Below are positions 1-11,404 of a stretch of 64,000 nucleotides of DNA, one piece after another. Origin of the DNA: Lactuca virosa. Taxonomy: Eukaryota; Streptophyta; Magnoliopsida; Asterales; Asteraceae. The stretch lies in the NCBI GenBank assembly GCA_928212115.1, contig CAKMRJ010005634.1:179171049-179235048 (forward strand), in the 5' to 3' direction. How positions within the stretch are numbered: position 1 is the stretch's first letter; each line of letters starts with the position of its first letter. The notes beneath the pieces were generated by a model that saw only the letters and a program-made list of their open reading frames with translations, was not told where the DNA came from and searched no databases. The position numbers were made by a program, and so were the translations under genes.

Positions 1-2403
1 TCTCTCATATAATGGGCTCTTATTGATGGTTTCTAGAGAATCTATCAAATACCAAGATGATATGTCAGATCTCGAATCTGATAAATGACTTAGAGTCATG
101 AACATGAGATGTAATCCATGTACGAGAGTCAAGTATGGATTGATTAAAATTTTCCCCTATAGCAAGGCTAGAATGAGTAAATAATTATTCTAGAAAGAAT
201 AAATTACATGGATAACCACACACATTTAAAGCAAGACTTGTAGTAGAGGATTTTCTCATACTCATGTCATTGACTATGGTCCTCATCATACTCATGAAAT
301 TGACTGTGATCAAACCTTTTTCACAAGTTATTATGATCATATCAACAAGGATATTATTTACTATAAATTCATATTCTTAATATGAGATATAGTAAATAGA
401 TTTCAAGAAATATCGCTTTTTCTAATAGACATCTACGGGAGGTTTTCTTAATCCATGTTATCCTAACAAAATGTGTAGAGCTTGAGATCCACTTGTGGAT
501 ATAAAGCAAACATATCAATGTTACAATCATCATTTTATATAAAACCACAAGGTATGTTTTTATATCAAAATGAATAGAACATGTGTGTTTACTAAGAACT
601 AGTGGGAGCATATAGAAATTCCTAATCTTGTATGAATGAGACATACTTAATCATTTGAAATCACATTCTGATTAAGAAAGGTCGTTTTCACATTGACTCG
701 GAAAGTGTTTCTAAAATGAAAGACTTAAGAAGGAGAATAACATTCTTGGAATGTGAAATCTATAAAAGATAGATAAAATGAATGTTAAAAGTTTTATGTC
801 TTCATTGATGTATTGACAATATCTTGAAAGGGATCAAGACACAAGATTGTGTTGGAGAATTCTTGGCATTTTCATATGGCACCATTTTGATCTAGCCTCA
901 AAAGTACCTAACTCATAGGTTTGAACTAGATGAAATGATTTATATTCCATTTGCTTAGCAAATAAATTCATCATTTGCGCCATATTATGCATAGGACATG
1001 GTATTTGATCATGCTGTAAGCATGTCATAGGATACTAATTGAATACATGGTTAAGTCACTGGATGACTAAGAAAGCATTCTAAGAGTACTTTAGAAGAAC
1101 TAAGAGAAAGTATATGAGACAATTAGTTTAGAAAGGATCTTTATGGAAATAGCTACAGAAGATGTTAATTTCTAAACAGATATAAATAATTATGAATTAT
1201 AATTGGATTTTGACTTCATTATGGAATGAAGGGTAAGTCTTGTTGGAATGAGGTCCAAGAAAAACATAATGACACAATCTACTACATAATAAGAATACAC
1301 TACTTTAGAAGTTGAATTCAAATATGAATGGATGAATGAGAATCATTGAAAAACCATGTTGATCTCTGCCATTCAAGTATCACATAGACATCTTTGTGAC
1401 TTCAAGAGTATACTTAATCAAGCTAAGAGACTCTATGTCACGAAAGAACACCAATCATATTCTCCAAGAAATTTAACTATACTTAGAGTAAAGTTAAGTA
1501 TGGAGATGATAGTATTCACACAAATTAAATTTTGTCAGATCCATTGATAAAGTCATTTTTTTGAGATAAGTATGAATGGTCACACTACATCTATAAGACT
1601 TTATTATTCTAGAAATGGGTTTTTTATTTGGATTTAGTATTTGGATATTGGAACATTATAACAACAACTATTAGATAATATTATGATATATTGGGATATA
1701 GTCATCACATTAATACTTGTTGTGTTCTATATTAACATGTTTAATCCATGAATAATGTTATTATTCTAAAAGTTCATAGTCATTTATAATTTTGGGAGAA
1801 ATTAGAAAGTATGACTAATATAAATTGGATTGGTTGACTCTTACTAGTGAAAGTAGGCAAGTGGTTGTAACCAAGTTTCATAGGTACTTGTCAGAGAACT
1901 AGTATTGAACTGACCCACATCAAGATCATATCATGGATCACTATCATGAATGATACTTGATTAAAAAGTACTATCTTTGTATCCTTAACACCTGAGATAC
2001 ATAGTGGGACTTAAGTGTAAGGAGTAATATGCTTTGATATGGTCAAATGTTGTTCCTTAACCGGGCAATTATAAAATCCATTTTCAAGTATCGTGTGAAT
2101 TATGCAAGATGCTTATGTAGTCAAGATGGGATTTGTTCCTCTTATGTGTTTAGAGTTAGACATCTACGACGCATTACCAAAAGTTGAACAACTAATGAGA
2201 TTGATTGTGATCCATATCTCATGCTCAACATGATGTCTATAGCAAACGGATAACTGATAAACTTACCTTATACATCAACTGTAGCCTTAGGCTTATGGGA
2301 ATTGGGCGTTGATAGAATGGCACAAAGTGATATGTTGTTAGGAGCAGTGAAATGTTGCTAGACGTTCACCACTGTCTAAATCAGTCTAATATGAATCTTC
2401 CGC
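1..2403 (+). mobile_element. Decayed internal region of LTR retrotransposon F
   Basis: No reading frame longer than about 90 codons and no recognisable domain is left. The stretch is read as retroelement interior because it runs directly into a polypurine tract and an LTR start at 2415. It also keeps a short motif (599-612, TAGTGGGAGCAT core) that lies in the reverse transcriptase region of Copia element C. The 5' LTR would be outside the window. The Copia assignment is an inference from the tract and the short motif; no protein supports it. Confidence 0.5.
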
Positions 2404-2414
2404 AAGTGGGAGAT
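2404..2414 (+). promoter_or_regulatory. Polypurine tract of element F
   Basis: AAGTGGGAGAT directly precedes the TGAAAGATCT start of the LTR. Copia elements C and E have nearly the same tract (AAGTGGGAGA) at the same place. This is the site that primes plus-strand DNA synthesis. Confidence 0.6.
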
Positions 2415-2991
2415 TGAAAGATCTAGTATGCTCAAGAATCATATTAAAGTGATATTGCTAATTAACATATGATACTAATGGGTCACACAAACAACAACTT
2501 GATATAATTGATTTTTTATTGGAAATTGATTTTAATAAATATTCAATAAAACTCTTATAATTAAATTGGAAATTATTTATTTCATTGAAATAATAATTTT
2601 CATTAGCAAGTAAAATTACATAATTCATATGGTATGAATTAATAAGTCATGTACAACATTTTCGACTAGGTAAGCCTTTTGTCTTTTAGAAAAAGACAAA
2701 GTTTATATCTTATAAACTTTAAGTTTATAAAATATAAACTCTATCTTTCTTTTTATCACTCTATTGCCGAAATTAAGAGATAAATAAAGAAAGAATGGCT
2801 TTTTGATTATTTTAATGAAAGGGCATGGCTAGTCTTACAAGCATGGGATACATGTGTGTCTAAAGTAATAAAGTGCTAAATGGTTAAGGACTTATGGACT
2901 TTACTTCATGCTTTAAATACTAGCTTCATGGGGCTTTCATTTTGTTCTTTCTTTGGGTGCCAAAACCATAAGATGTAGAGAGTGGTAAGAC
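2415..2991 (+). mobile_element. 3' LTR of element F, left part
   Basis: The LTR begins TGAAAG after the polypurine tract and is cut at 2991 by the insertion of Gypsy element D, whose 5-bp target duplication GACTC lies at 2987-2991. The LTR resumes at 46997 and ends ...CCCAACA at 47361, about 940 bp in total. No second LTR is in the window to confirm the ends. Confidence 0.55.
2987..2991. repeat. Target-site duplication of element D, left copy
   Basis: GACTC is followed by the TGTAACAC terminus of D. The same five bases follow D's other terminus at 46992-46996. Confidence 0.85.
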
Positions 2992-3160
2992 TCTGTAACA
3001 CGCATAAAATTCGAGCCAATTTAAGACTTTTAAAATAATTTAAAAACCACTCAGTTATTACATTTTTTTTCAAAATAGTTTTAACATAAGAGTTCCCAGA
3101 AATCATAATCATCAATCAAGGAAGTGTACGGTCTCGCCTTCGCCTTCCCACGGCCATCCA
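2992..3160 (-). mobile_element. 3' LTR of D, outer fragment
   Basis: This matches the start of the uninterrupted LTR at 44928-45096 with scattered substitutions. It is broken at 3160 by Copia A, and the rest of the LTR resumes at 30597 after A's second ATCCA. Confidence 0.9.
3156..3160. repeat. Target-site duplication of element A, left copy
   Basis: ATCCA precedes the 5' LTR of A and recurs at 30592-30596 after its 3' LTR. The intact D LTR near 45091 has one ATCCA at this point, which shows the pre-insertion site. Confidence 0.9.
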
Positions 3161-3467
3161 TGGAGAGTCGAAATATATTGTAATATGTCGAAGTCTATGT
3201 AATTGTCTTTTTCATATGTTTCTTTATGTATTTACTAAGGCATTTGTTTTACGAAGCTTTAATGTCTAGCCTTAGTATTTTTTTGTACTTTCAGTCTCCT
3301 ATAAATAGGAGCTGAACATAGAGTGGATAGTAGAGTTTTTCCATTTTCTATTATCGTTTTGTACTCGTGTTCATTGGAAGTAATATGAGCTAAACCAGAC
3401 GTTATTTACTTCTTGTGTTCATCTTTACTCTGATTTTGATTCTCATACTCGATTAATCACTTATACA
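3161..3467 (+). mobile_element. 5' LTR of element A
   Basis: It begins TGGAGAGTCG (the 3' copy has TGTAGAGTCG) and ends CTTATACA. It aligns over its whole length with 30286-30591. It carries the promoter and is followed by the primer-binding site. Confidence 0.9.
3299..3308 (+). promoter_or_regulatory. TATA box in the 5' LTR of A
   Basis: CTATAAATAG is present in both LTRs of A. Transcription would start about 30 bases downstream, giving a short R-U5 of about 130 bases. Confidence 0.65.
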
Positions 3468-3469
3468 AT

Positions 3470-3481
3470 TGGTATCAGAGC
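3470..3481 (+). promoter_or_regulatory. Primer-binding site of A (initiator Met tRNA)
   Basis: TGGTATCAGAGC, two bases after the LTR, is complementary to the 3' end of plant initiator methionine tRNA, the usual Copia primer. Confidence 0.85.
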
Positions 3482-4610
3482 ATGAATCTATACAACAAAG
3501 ATCTGATTTTCAATTGAATCTCTAGTTTTTGAGTCGCAAGTTTGTCTCAAAAGTTTCCGCACTGTTTGATTCTGAAAATCATCTCTGATCTACAGTTTTG
3601 ATTTGATTCTGCGTTTGAATTAAGTAATCGAGTAATCATTTTTGAGTTTCTGATCAATTCAGTCATTCAATTTCAAGTTTCTTCTAGTTTTTCTGAAAAA
3701 TCTCATCCGTACGTTAATGGCGAATTTCAACATGAACACGATGACTTCATTTTCTCATCTGTTAGGATCTTCTACGAAGATTCCTATGGTGATCCCAGAG
3801 TACTATGATCAGTGGGCTGATCAAATGGAGGATTGCTTAAACGGATTGGACGAGGAACTATGGAGCTGATTTACTGGAATCACTCAACCTCCACCAAATG
3901 TTCAACATATTGGATCATCTGGATCAGCACCTGCAGTTACTGATCAATCCACCAGGCTGAAGAACAACGAAAAGCGATGTTTGATAGAATTGCGAGGTTC
4001 CTTGCCACATGTTGTTTACAATTACATCTGTGGTAGTAAAACTGCAAAAGATATTTGGAATACTCTTAAGGAAAAGTATCAGGGAAGTGAGAAAACGAAG
4101 ATAAACTTTGTTAAATAGTGTCTTGTGGAGCTGAAAGAGTTTAGACAAAAAGAGAATGAAACAATTAAAGTTTACTATGATCGTCTTAATGAATTGATCT
4201 ATAGATGCAATCGTTATGGAATCATAAGGTCATCAATGGAGTTCAATCTCACTTTTGTGATGGGACTTCGTAAGGAGTGGAGAACTGTTAGTATGATGGT
4301 GAAGAATCAACAAGGCTTCGGTACTTCATCTCTGAATGATGTGTATAATCAGTTGAAAACTCACGAAAGTGAAGTGAATGAGATGGCTGAAGAGTCGAAA
4401 CTGAGTTTGGGTGGTCCTTTAGCTCTTGTTTCGAAAGTGTCTGCGAAAGAAGCTGTTGAGAAAGATGGTTATGATGAAGAAGGCTTTATAATGAATTCTG
4501 ATGATGAAGCGGTTGCTTTTTACTTAAACAACCGAGTTAAAAAGTTTTTCAAGAAACCTTTCAATCCTAAGGTGAAGCAGAGTGATGTGAAAGGAAGTTT
4601 TGTGAATAAG

Positions 4611-4618
4611 TCTGTAGG
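4611..4618. repeat. 8-bp target-site duplication of hAT-like element, left
   Basis: TCTGTAGG flanks the insertion on the left and recurs exactly at 5123-5130. Eight bases is the hAT signature. Confidence 0.85.
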
Positions 4619-4862
4619 CAAGGTTGTAGAACTCGTTACTCGGTACCTGTTCGGCCGACTACCGGGTAGCGAGTACCCAGGAGTACTCAGGGAGTACTCG
4701 GATTCGGTATTTCATGTAGAAATTTTTTTAGGGAAATTATATATGTCAAAATCATAAGTTAAAATCATAAGTTGATAGAAATCTATCACAAAATTAGATA
4801 TATGTGAATACATAAAAACTGAAAAACACATAATGGTCTCACTTCGTGAATAATTATTGAAA

Positions 4863-4918
<56 letters not shown>

Positions 4919-5122
4919 ATAATCACATGTGTGTGTTAAATAATAAATCATTAAGTATATTATACATATTAATCACCGAGTTGACCGAGTTTTACAACAT
5001 TGCTCAGTTCAGTAAGGGGCCGATCGGGGAGTACTCGGGATTCTGTAACTCGCCTCGGTAAGGGGTCGAGTAGCAAGTACTCAGAGGAGTACTCGTCCAA
5101 CTCGACGATTTTCATAACACTG
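4619..5122. mobile_element. Non-autonomous hAT-like DNA transposon in the gag of A
   Basis: The 504-bp insertion has imperfect terminal inverted repeats, CAAGGTTGTAGAACTCG on the left against CAGTGTTATGAAAATCG read inward from the right (11 of 17 match), and an 8-bp duplication TCTGTAGG. It has no coding capacity. The interior holds a (TA)n run and clusters of GAGTACTCGG-type sequence near both ends. The flanking gag becomes one open frame when the element and one TSD are removed, so the gag was intact here at insertion. Confidence 0.85.
4866..4914. repeat. (TA)n microsatellite
   Basis: About 50 bases of alternating TA inside the hAT-like element. Confidence 0.9.
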
Positions 5123-5130
5123 TCTGTAGG
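5123..5130. repeat. 8-bp target-site duplication of hAT-like element, right
   Basis: TCTGTAGG, identical to 4611-4618. Confidence 0.85.
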
Positions 5131-5949
5131 TGAGGAGAAGAAGAAATTCGAGAAGAATGATGTGAAGGCAACTGAAGCCAAAATTGAGAAGAAAGTTAAG
5201 GGAGATTCGGGCATTGACTGTCGTTACTGCAACGGAGCAAATCATTTGGCTAATGATTGTATGCTTCGTAAGAAGAAGAGAAAAAGAATAGGGTCACGGA
5301 CGAAGCCTATTATGTTGAAAGATTGGAAGAAGTTCGTGCAAAGACGAAGGGGTTATCTTTGGTTGCTCAAGGCGAAGGTGAGGAGGATGGCACTTATCAG
5401 ATCTGGTCTTCAGGATCTGACGATGAAGAGATGTGTAATCCGATGCATGGTGCTATGTTCGCACAATTTGAAGAAGATGAGGACAAAATGGTGACTGGTC
5501 GCTGTTTCATGACCAAATCAGGAGACAAATCATCGATGACAACCAAGGTACGTGCTATTCTTCAGTCTTTTAACATTCCTCTACAAGCTTATGATTTTGA
5601 AATAATTGCATTTGATGATATTGTTGCTTACTTTGATACAATTCTGGTGTCTGCTAGTAGCGAAGCTAAGAAACTGAACATCCAGTTGCTAGAGACCCAA
5701 AAATTGTTAGATTCGAAACGAAGCAGGGTAGAGTATTTGAAATTGCAATTGAATAATGTAAATAATGATAGGGAAAGTCTAGATAAGTATGTTCGAATGT
5801 TACTTGCTCAGAGAAACATCTACTGTAATTCCGAAAAGAGATTATATGCTAAATTGACTTCATTGCATCATTCGTCTGACATTAGCAAAGAACAACATAG
5901 GAAATTGTTGCCTTTTCTTGTTTTAGAAAGAGAGAAAGTTGATAGTTAG

Positions 5950-7929
5950 TCCTATGATTATGATAAAACCATACCAGAATTCGATAAAGTCCCTGATAAT
6001 CGATTTGCTTATGGTATTGTTAAGATAGACGAATATTTGAATGCTGATGAACTTGTTGAGATAGTGAATGATACTTTGACCAAAAGTGAACAAATCAAAA
6101 TTTTGAAAAGAACTGAGAATTCGAAACTTGACTCTCAATCAAATTTTGCTGATGTCGATGATAATTCTAATAGTTTTAGCGAAATCAGTGAAATTAAGGA
6201 GGAGGAAAGTATCGATTGTTCTCAGTTATCTGTCATTAATGTCACATCTAAGTCAAAAGGTAAAGAAATTTGTAATTATTCGATGGTTGAGGATGACACT
6301 GATAGACCCTCTACTTCGAAAGTGTGTGACTTTGATAATGTGAGTGTAAGAGACAGTCAAACAAATAGTAGTGATGATGAGAATGAAGAAAAAGTTAAGA
6401 ATGTTTCGAACAATTCTGAGCCAGAAAAGAATGTTTCGAATGAAACATCCATTCCACGGGTTGTTGTTGATCAAGTGTATGGAGACACTGAAAATTTCGA
6501 CAAAATCGTATCTGACAAAGGAGCTCATTATTTGGAAACAAATACTATTGTGTATCCAAATTTTAAGTGTTCAGATGATGTTGTATTTCCGAATCAAGTG
6601 TTTGTCACTACTGGAAATGTTGAAAACATCAAACCTGAGTTCAACAAAATGGTCGAAGACGATAACAAGAAAACATCAGACGAAGGATTCTTTTCAAACC
6701 AAAGCACTGTCGAAAACAATCTAACAAAGAATTCGTATGTGTTTTTCAAAGACAAAAACCACAAAGAAAATGGGTCGATAAACAAGAAATTACAAAAGAG
6801 ATTTTGAAACAAGAATCTAATGACACAAATGAAAATGTGAAACTTAATTCACAAGAATTTAAGGATCTTGTTGAAAAATTTTCGAATGAAAAAGGAATTT
6901 TGAAAAGACAGGCACGAAAGAGAATTTTTTGGCAAGTAGTGTCCAATGAAAAACAATCAAACATACCAAACAAGAAAATGTCTGAAAACGAGTTGCCTAA
7001 ATTAGTAAAAAACAAAGTTTTCAACTCGTTCGGATAAAAAGGAAAATCCCGCTCAACCAATTTTGTCTGATACTGAAAAATTTTCAACAAAATCTTCAAA
7101 ATCAACATCTTCAAAGACTTTTCAAACAAATGTGCAACAAAAGAATTTTAATTCACAAAGCCAACAAAAGTTTTCAACTTCAACTTCGTCCTTTCAAAAA
7201 CCAACAAACAATCAAAACCAATTTTCTTCAAATAGAACAAATCGAACTTTTGCTAATGTTCGTTCATTTGACAATGTTCAAAAATTTGAGAATGTTCGAA
7301 AATTTGAGAATGTTCGAAAATTTGACAATGTTCGAAAATTTGAGAATGGTCGAAAATTTGAAAACGTTCGAAAGTTTGCAGATCATCAAACATTTGTGCA
7401 TGATAAATCCACAAAATTTGCAAAGTTTACTCCACAAAAACCAAATTTTCCGAATCCATCAGCACACAAAGCCACTAAAGTTTCATACACAAAAGGTTCG
7501 TCTGGTGTGGAAACAATCAATCATTGGCTTGAAGACAAAGGGAAAAAGTATCAATCGGGAAAGTTTTCTCAACATCAAATCCAGAAGGCCTATGAAAAGT
7601 ATTTGAATGAGACTTCATCTGGAAGTTCATATCCGAAAGAATCAAATACTCCAGTTCAAAAATGGCAACCAATCCCAAAGGAAAGACACACTGAGAAAAA
7701 TGAGAAGAAAATCAGTGAAAATCCAAAACTATCGAAAAATTATGTTTCGGTACCTTTAACTGATGATGTCGACTTAATTGATTCTTTCAAAACTAAAGTT
7801 CGACATTGGGTTTTAGGTTCTAAATTTCATTCGCTTTTTCAAACTAATGACCAAGGACCCAAACAGCCTTGGGTACCTAAATTCTTTTAATGAATGCAGG
7901 TACTGTGTGATGAGCAATATGATGAGAAA
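5950..7929 (+). pseudogene. Extended Gag/linker region of A between zinc knuckle and protease
   Basis: Reading continues in the same frame after the TAG at 5947, from 6037 to 6807. It then shifts twice: 6804-7037 in another frame and 7063-7890 back in the first. The product is acidic and serine/asparagine-rich, and its C-terminal third is basic and phenylalanine/lysine-rich with a hexapeptide repeat (7263-7380). No catalytic domain is recognised. Large low-complexity linkers at this place occur in big SIRE-type Copia elements, but the role is unknown. It ends just before the DSG protease motif. Confidence 0.6.
7263..7380 (+). repeat. 18-bp tandem repeat encoding a KFENVR hexapeptide
   Basis: About six imperfect 18-bp units encode variants of K-F-(E/D)-N-(V/G)-R. 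Most differences between units are single substitutions and the reading frame is kept, so the repeat grew while the region was coding. Confidence 0.85.
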
Positions 7930-10900
7930 TGGTAGATTGATAGTGGTGCGCACGTCACATGACTGGAAGAAAGGAGAATTTGAGAGATTTTAGAAGTTTG
8001 GAAAATGCTGGTGTTGTGAAGTTTGGGAACAATCACAAATGTCAAGTAAAAGGATATGGGAAAGTAACGAATGGACAGTTTACTATAAATCGTGTTGCCT
8101 ATGTCGAAGGTCTTCAACATAATTTGATAAGTGTTTTACAACTTGTTGTGGGCAGTGGTAATCAAGTTGTGTTTAATGAAGAAGGAAGTATCATTTCCAA
8201 TGTTGATACGAAAGAAGTATTATTGAAATCAAAAAGATATGGCGATATATTCACTCTTGACATCAAACCTATTGTTGGGAAACCCTCAGTTTGTTTACTT
8301 TCGAAAGCTTCATTTGATGGTAGCTGGTTGTGGCATAGACGATTATCTCATTTAAACTTTCGAAATTTGAATAAATTGGTAGTAGACGATCTTGTTCGAG
8401 GTTTACCTGTTCTAAAGTTTTACAATGATACTTTATGTGCAACTTGCGAACGAGGAAAACAACATCGTAAAGGACATCTAATTGTCATAGATTCGAAAAT
8501 TGTTGAACCGCTGGAACTTCTTCATATTGACCTTTGTGGACCATCAAATGTTGAAACTCTCAATAAGAAATGGTACATTTTGGTTATTGTTGATGAGTTT
8601 TCACGATTTACTTGGGTGTATTTTCTCAGGTTAAAATCTGAAGTCGCTCAAACAATGATCGAATTTATCAAGAAAATTGAGACAAGTCTGAAAAGGAAAG
8701 TTCGTAAAATCAAAAGTGATAATGGTTCAGAGTTTAAAAATAATGTGCTCGATTCGTTCTTAACTGATAAAGGAATTTCGCATAATTTCTCATCGCCATA
8801 TACACCACAACAAAATGGTGTGGTTGAAAGGAGGAATAGGTCTCTTTGCGAAGCAGCAAGAACAATGTTGACATATGCGAATCTTCCTCAATATCTATGG
8901 GCAGAAGCAGTTTCGACAGTATGCTTTACTCAGAATAGATCTTTTATTCATCGTCGTTTCAATATAACTCCGTATGAAATCATAAATAACCGAAAACCTA
9001 ATGTCAAATTCTTTCATGTGTTTGGTTGCAGGTGTTTTAGCATGAATCTCAAAGATAATCTTTCGAAATTTCAAGCTAAGGCTGATGAAGGAATAGTTTT
9101 GGGATATTCAAATAATTTGGTTGCATACAGAGTATTGAATAAATGAACAAGAAAAGTTGAAGAAACGTTTAACCTCACTTTTGATGATTACTATGTGAAA
9201 CAAGTTGAAAAAAATTTCGAACAAAAACCAATTCTTAATGAATCAAATGATGAATCTGAAAGTTCTAATTCATCTGATTTTGATTATGATTTAATTTTTG
9301 GTGTTCCAGATAGGGCAGTCGATGCTGAAGTACATGCTGCTGATAATCAAACTCCTGAATCTTCGAAACATACTGATGATTCGACAATCACATCAGATAC
9401 TACTGCTAATGGCGAAAGTATGCTAGATGCTCAAGTGGAGGGGGAGCACTTGAATATTCCTTCAACTCTTAAGGGGGAACATCCTTTCCAGGGGGAGAAT
9501 ATCAGTGTAAATGAAAGTTTCAAGGGGGAGCATCAGAATGACAATTATGTCGAGGGGGTGCATAATGATACTGAAACCATAAATCTTGATGCAAATGATG
9601 AATTTCATGAACTAAGCGATAATAATTCTGTTGCAAGATCCGAAAATGAAGAAATGTACGAAGATGCACCTTTAGACTTTGATCCAACATATCCACCATT
9701 GGAAAAGTGGACAAGAAATCATCCGAAAGAAAAAGTCATTGAAAATCCACAAGATGGAGTTTTCACTAGAGCTCAAATTCGTGCAAAGAATGAGGTACTG
9801 AATGGTCGTCAAGAATTTTGCATGTTTAATGTTTTCATCTCGAAAAATGAACCAAAGACAGTAAAAGATTGCAATGGAACACTCAGATTGGGTTGTTGCA
9901 ATGCAATCTGAACTGGCTGAGTTCGATAGAAACAAGGTTTGGAGGTTAATTCCTAAACCCGAAAATGTTTCGATTGTCGGATTAAAATGGATTTCCAAAA
10001 ACAAAACCGACAAGGATGGAAATATTGTTCAAAATAAAGCACGATTAGTCGTTAAAGGATATTTGCAACAAGAAGGTGTCGATTATGAAGAAACATTTGC
10101 CCCTGTCGCAAGACTCGATGCTGTTCGAATATTTTTGGCTTTTGCAGCTCACAAAGATTTTGATGTCTATCAAATGGATGTGAAATGTGCCTTTCTCAAT
10201 GGTGAACTCGGGAGAAACAGTTTACGTTGAACAACCTCCAGGTTTCATAAATGAAGAATATCCTGATCATGTGTATATTTTAGATAAAGCAGTATATGGG
10301 TTAAGACAAGCACCAAGAGCATGGTATGCAAGTCTTACCAGTTTCTTAAAACAATCGAAATTTAAACAAGGATCAGTTGACCCCACATTATTTTGAAAGA
10401 AAGTTGGGAATCATCTAATGCTTGTTCAAATTTATGTCGATGATATTATTTTTGGCTCTACTGACCCTGCTTTGTCTAGTGAATTCAAATGTTTGATGAA
10501 AAGCCAATTCGAAATGAGCATGATGGGTAAAATCAATAATTTTCTTGGTTTAAACATTCATCAAAGCAGAGAAGGAATTTTCATCAATCAAGAAAAATAT
10601 ACCAGGAATTTGCTCGAAAAATTTGGAATGAAGAATAACATGAAGTTAAGAGTACCAATGGCGGTTGGAACAAGGCTAAATCCTTCGTTAGACACACCGG
10701 CTGTTGATCTTACTTTATACAGGAGTATGATAGGTTCATTGCTTTATCTTACTGCAAGTAGACCTGATATCATGTTTTCTGTATGTAGTTGTGCTAGGTA
10801 TCAAGCAAATCCAAGAGAACCACACTTGACTGCAGTGAAAAATATATTTCGTTATCTCAAGGGAACAATTTCGTTAGGATTGTGGTATCCTTCGAAATCA

Positions 10901-11404
10901 GAATTTTTCATTCAAGCGTTTTCAGATGCAGATCTGGGAGGATGTACACTTGACTGAAAAAGTACAAGTGGAGGTTGTCAACTGTTAGATGGGAAGCTTG
11001 TAAGTTGGCAATCGAAAAAGCAAACTTGTGTTGCAATTTCTACTGCTGAAGCTGAGTATGTTGCAGCTGCCGCTTGCACTTCGCAAATCATTTGGATCCA
11101 GAGTCAATTGCGTGATTATGCAATTAATATGAAAAATATTCCATTGTATTGTGATTCACAAAGTGCTATACGCATTTGTCATAATCCAATACAACATTCG
11201 AAAACCAAACATATTGCACTTCGTTATCATTTTATTAAAGATCATGTGGAAGATGGCAATATTGAAGTTCATTTTGTAAAAACAACTGATCAGCTTGCTG
11301 ATATTTTTACAAAAGCATTGGACGAAAAATCATTTGTTCGAATTTTGACAGGATTGGGAATGATCGAAGCAAGTTCTGTTTCAGGACTGATTTCGAAAGA
11401 ATGA
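7930..11404 (+). pseudogene. Pol of Copia element A: protease, integrase, reverse transcriptase, RNase H (broken)
   Basis: A retroviral-type aspartic protease motif D-S-G-A lies at 7939-7950 between two stops. The frame 7959-9146 carries the GAG-pre-integrase zinc finger (WHRRLSHLN, then CATC, about 8330-8450). It continues into the integrase core, whose acidic residues fall in HIDLCGP, KSDNGSEF and the E of GVVERRN. After a linker (9195-9911), reverse transcriptase begins at 9874 with WRLIPKP and KARLVVKGY. It shifts near 10205, continues with PPGF and YGLRQAPRAWY, stops at 10394 and resumes with the catalytic YVDD at about 10430. RNase H follows, including ISTAEAEY and YCDSQSA, to 11404. 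At least four frameshifts and several stops make it inactive. Confidence 0.85.
9431..9563 (+). repeat. Five polypurine-tract-like repeats in the integrase-RT linker
   Basis: Five copies of a G-rich string, including AAGGGGGAGCAT and AGGGGGAGAAT, occur in 130 bases. They resemble the element's own tract AAAGGGGGAGAT at 30274-30285. In frame they encode repeated K/V-G-E-H units. Confidence 0.7.

Larger units (their letters stand above)
3717..5949 (+). pseudogene. Gag of Copia element A (broken)
   Basis: The ATG at 3717 opens a frame that reads through 4757 apart from two in-frame stops near 3867 and 4116. The protein has the capsid-type domain of Copia Gag (about codons 20-240), including the ELKEFRQKENETIKVYYDRL stretch. 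A hAT-like element splits it at 4619-5122, and removing that element plus one TSD restores the frame. The zinc knuckle CRYCNGANHLANDC (5219-5260) follows, with CX2CX4HX4C spacing. A frameshift near 5270-5320 moves the reading to another frame that runs to a TAG at 5947. Gag would package the element RNA in cytoplasmic particles. Confidence 0.8.

Noticed and set aside
3867..4118. In-frame stops in the gag of A as possible programmed read-through
   Set aside because: They lie far upstream of the Gag-Pol boundary and accompany many other frameshifts and stops, so decay is the simpler view.
7263..7380. Short regular repeats that could suggest a CRISPR array
   Set aside because: Units are directly adjacent, without spacers, in frame within Gag, in a plant genome.
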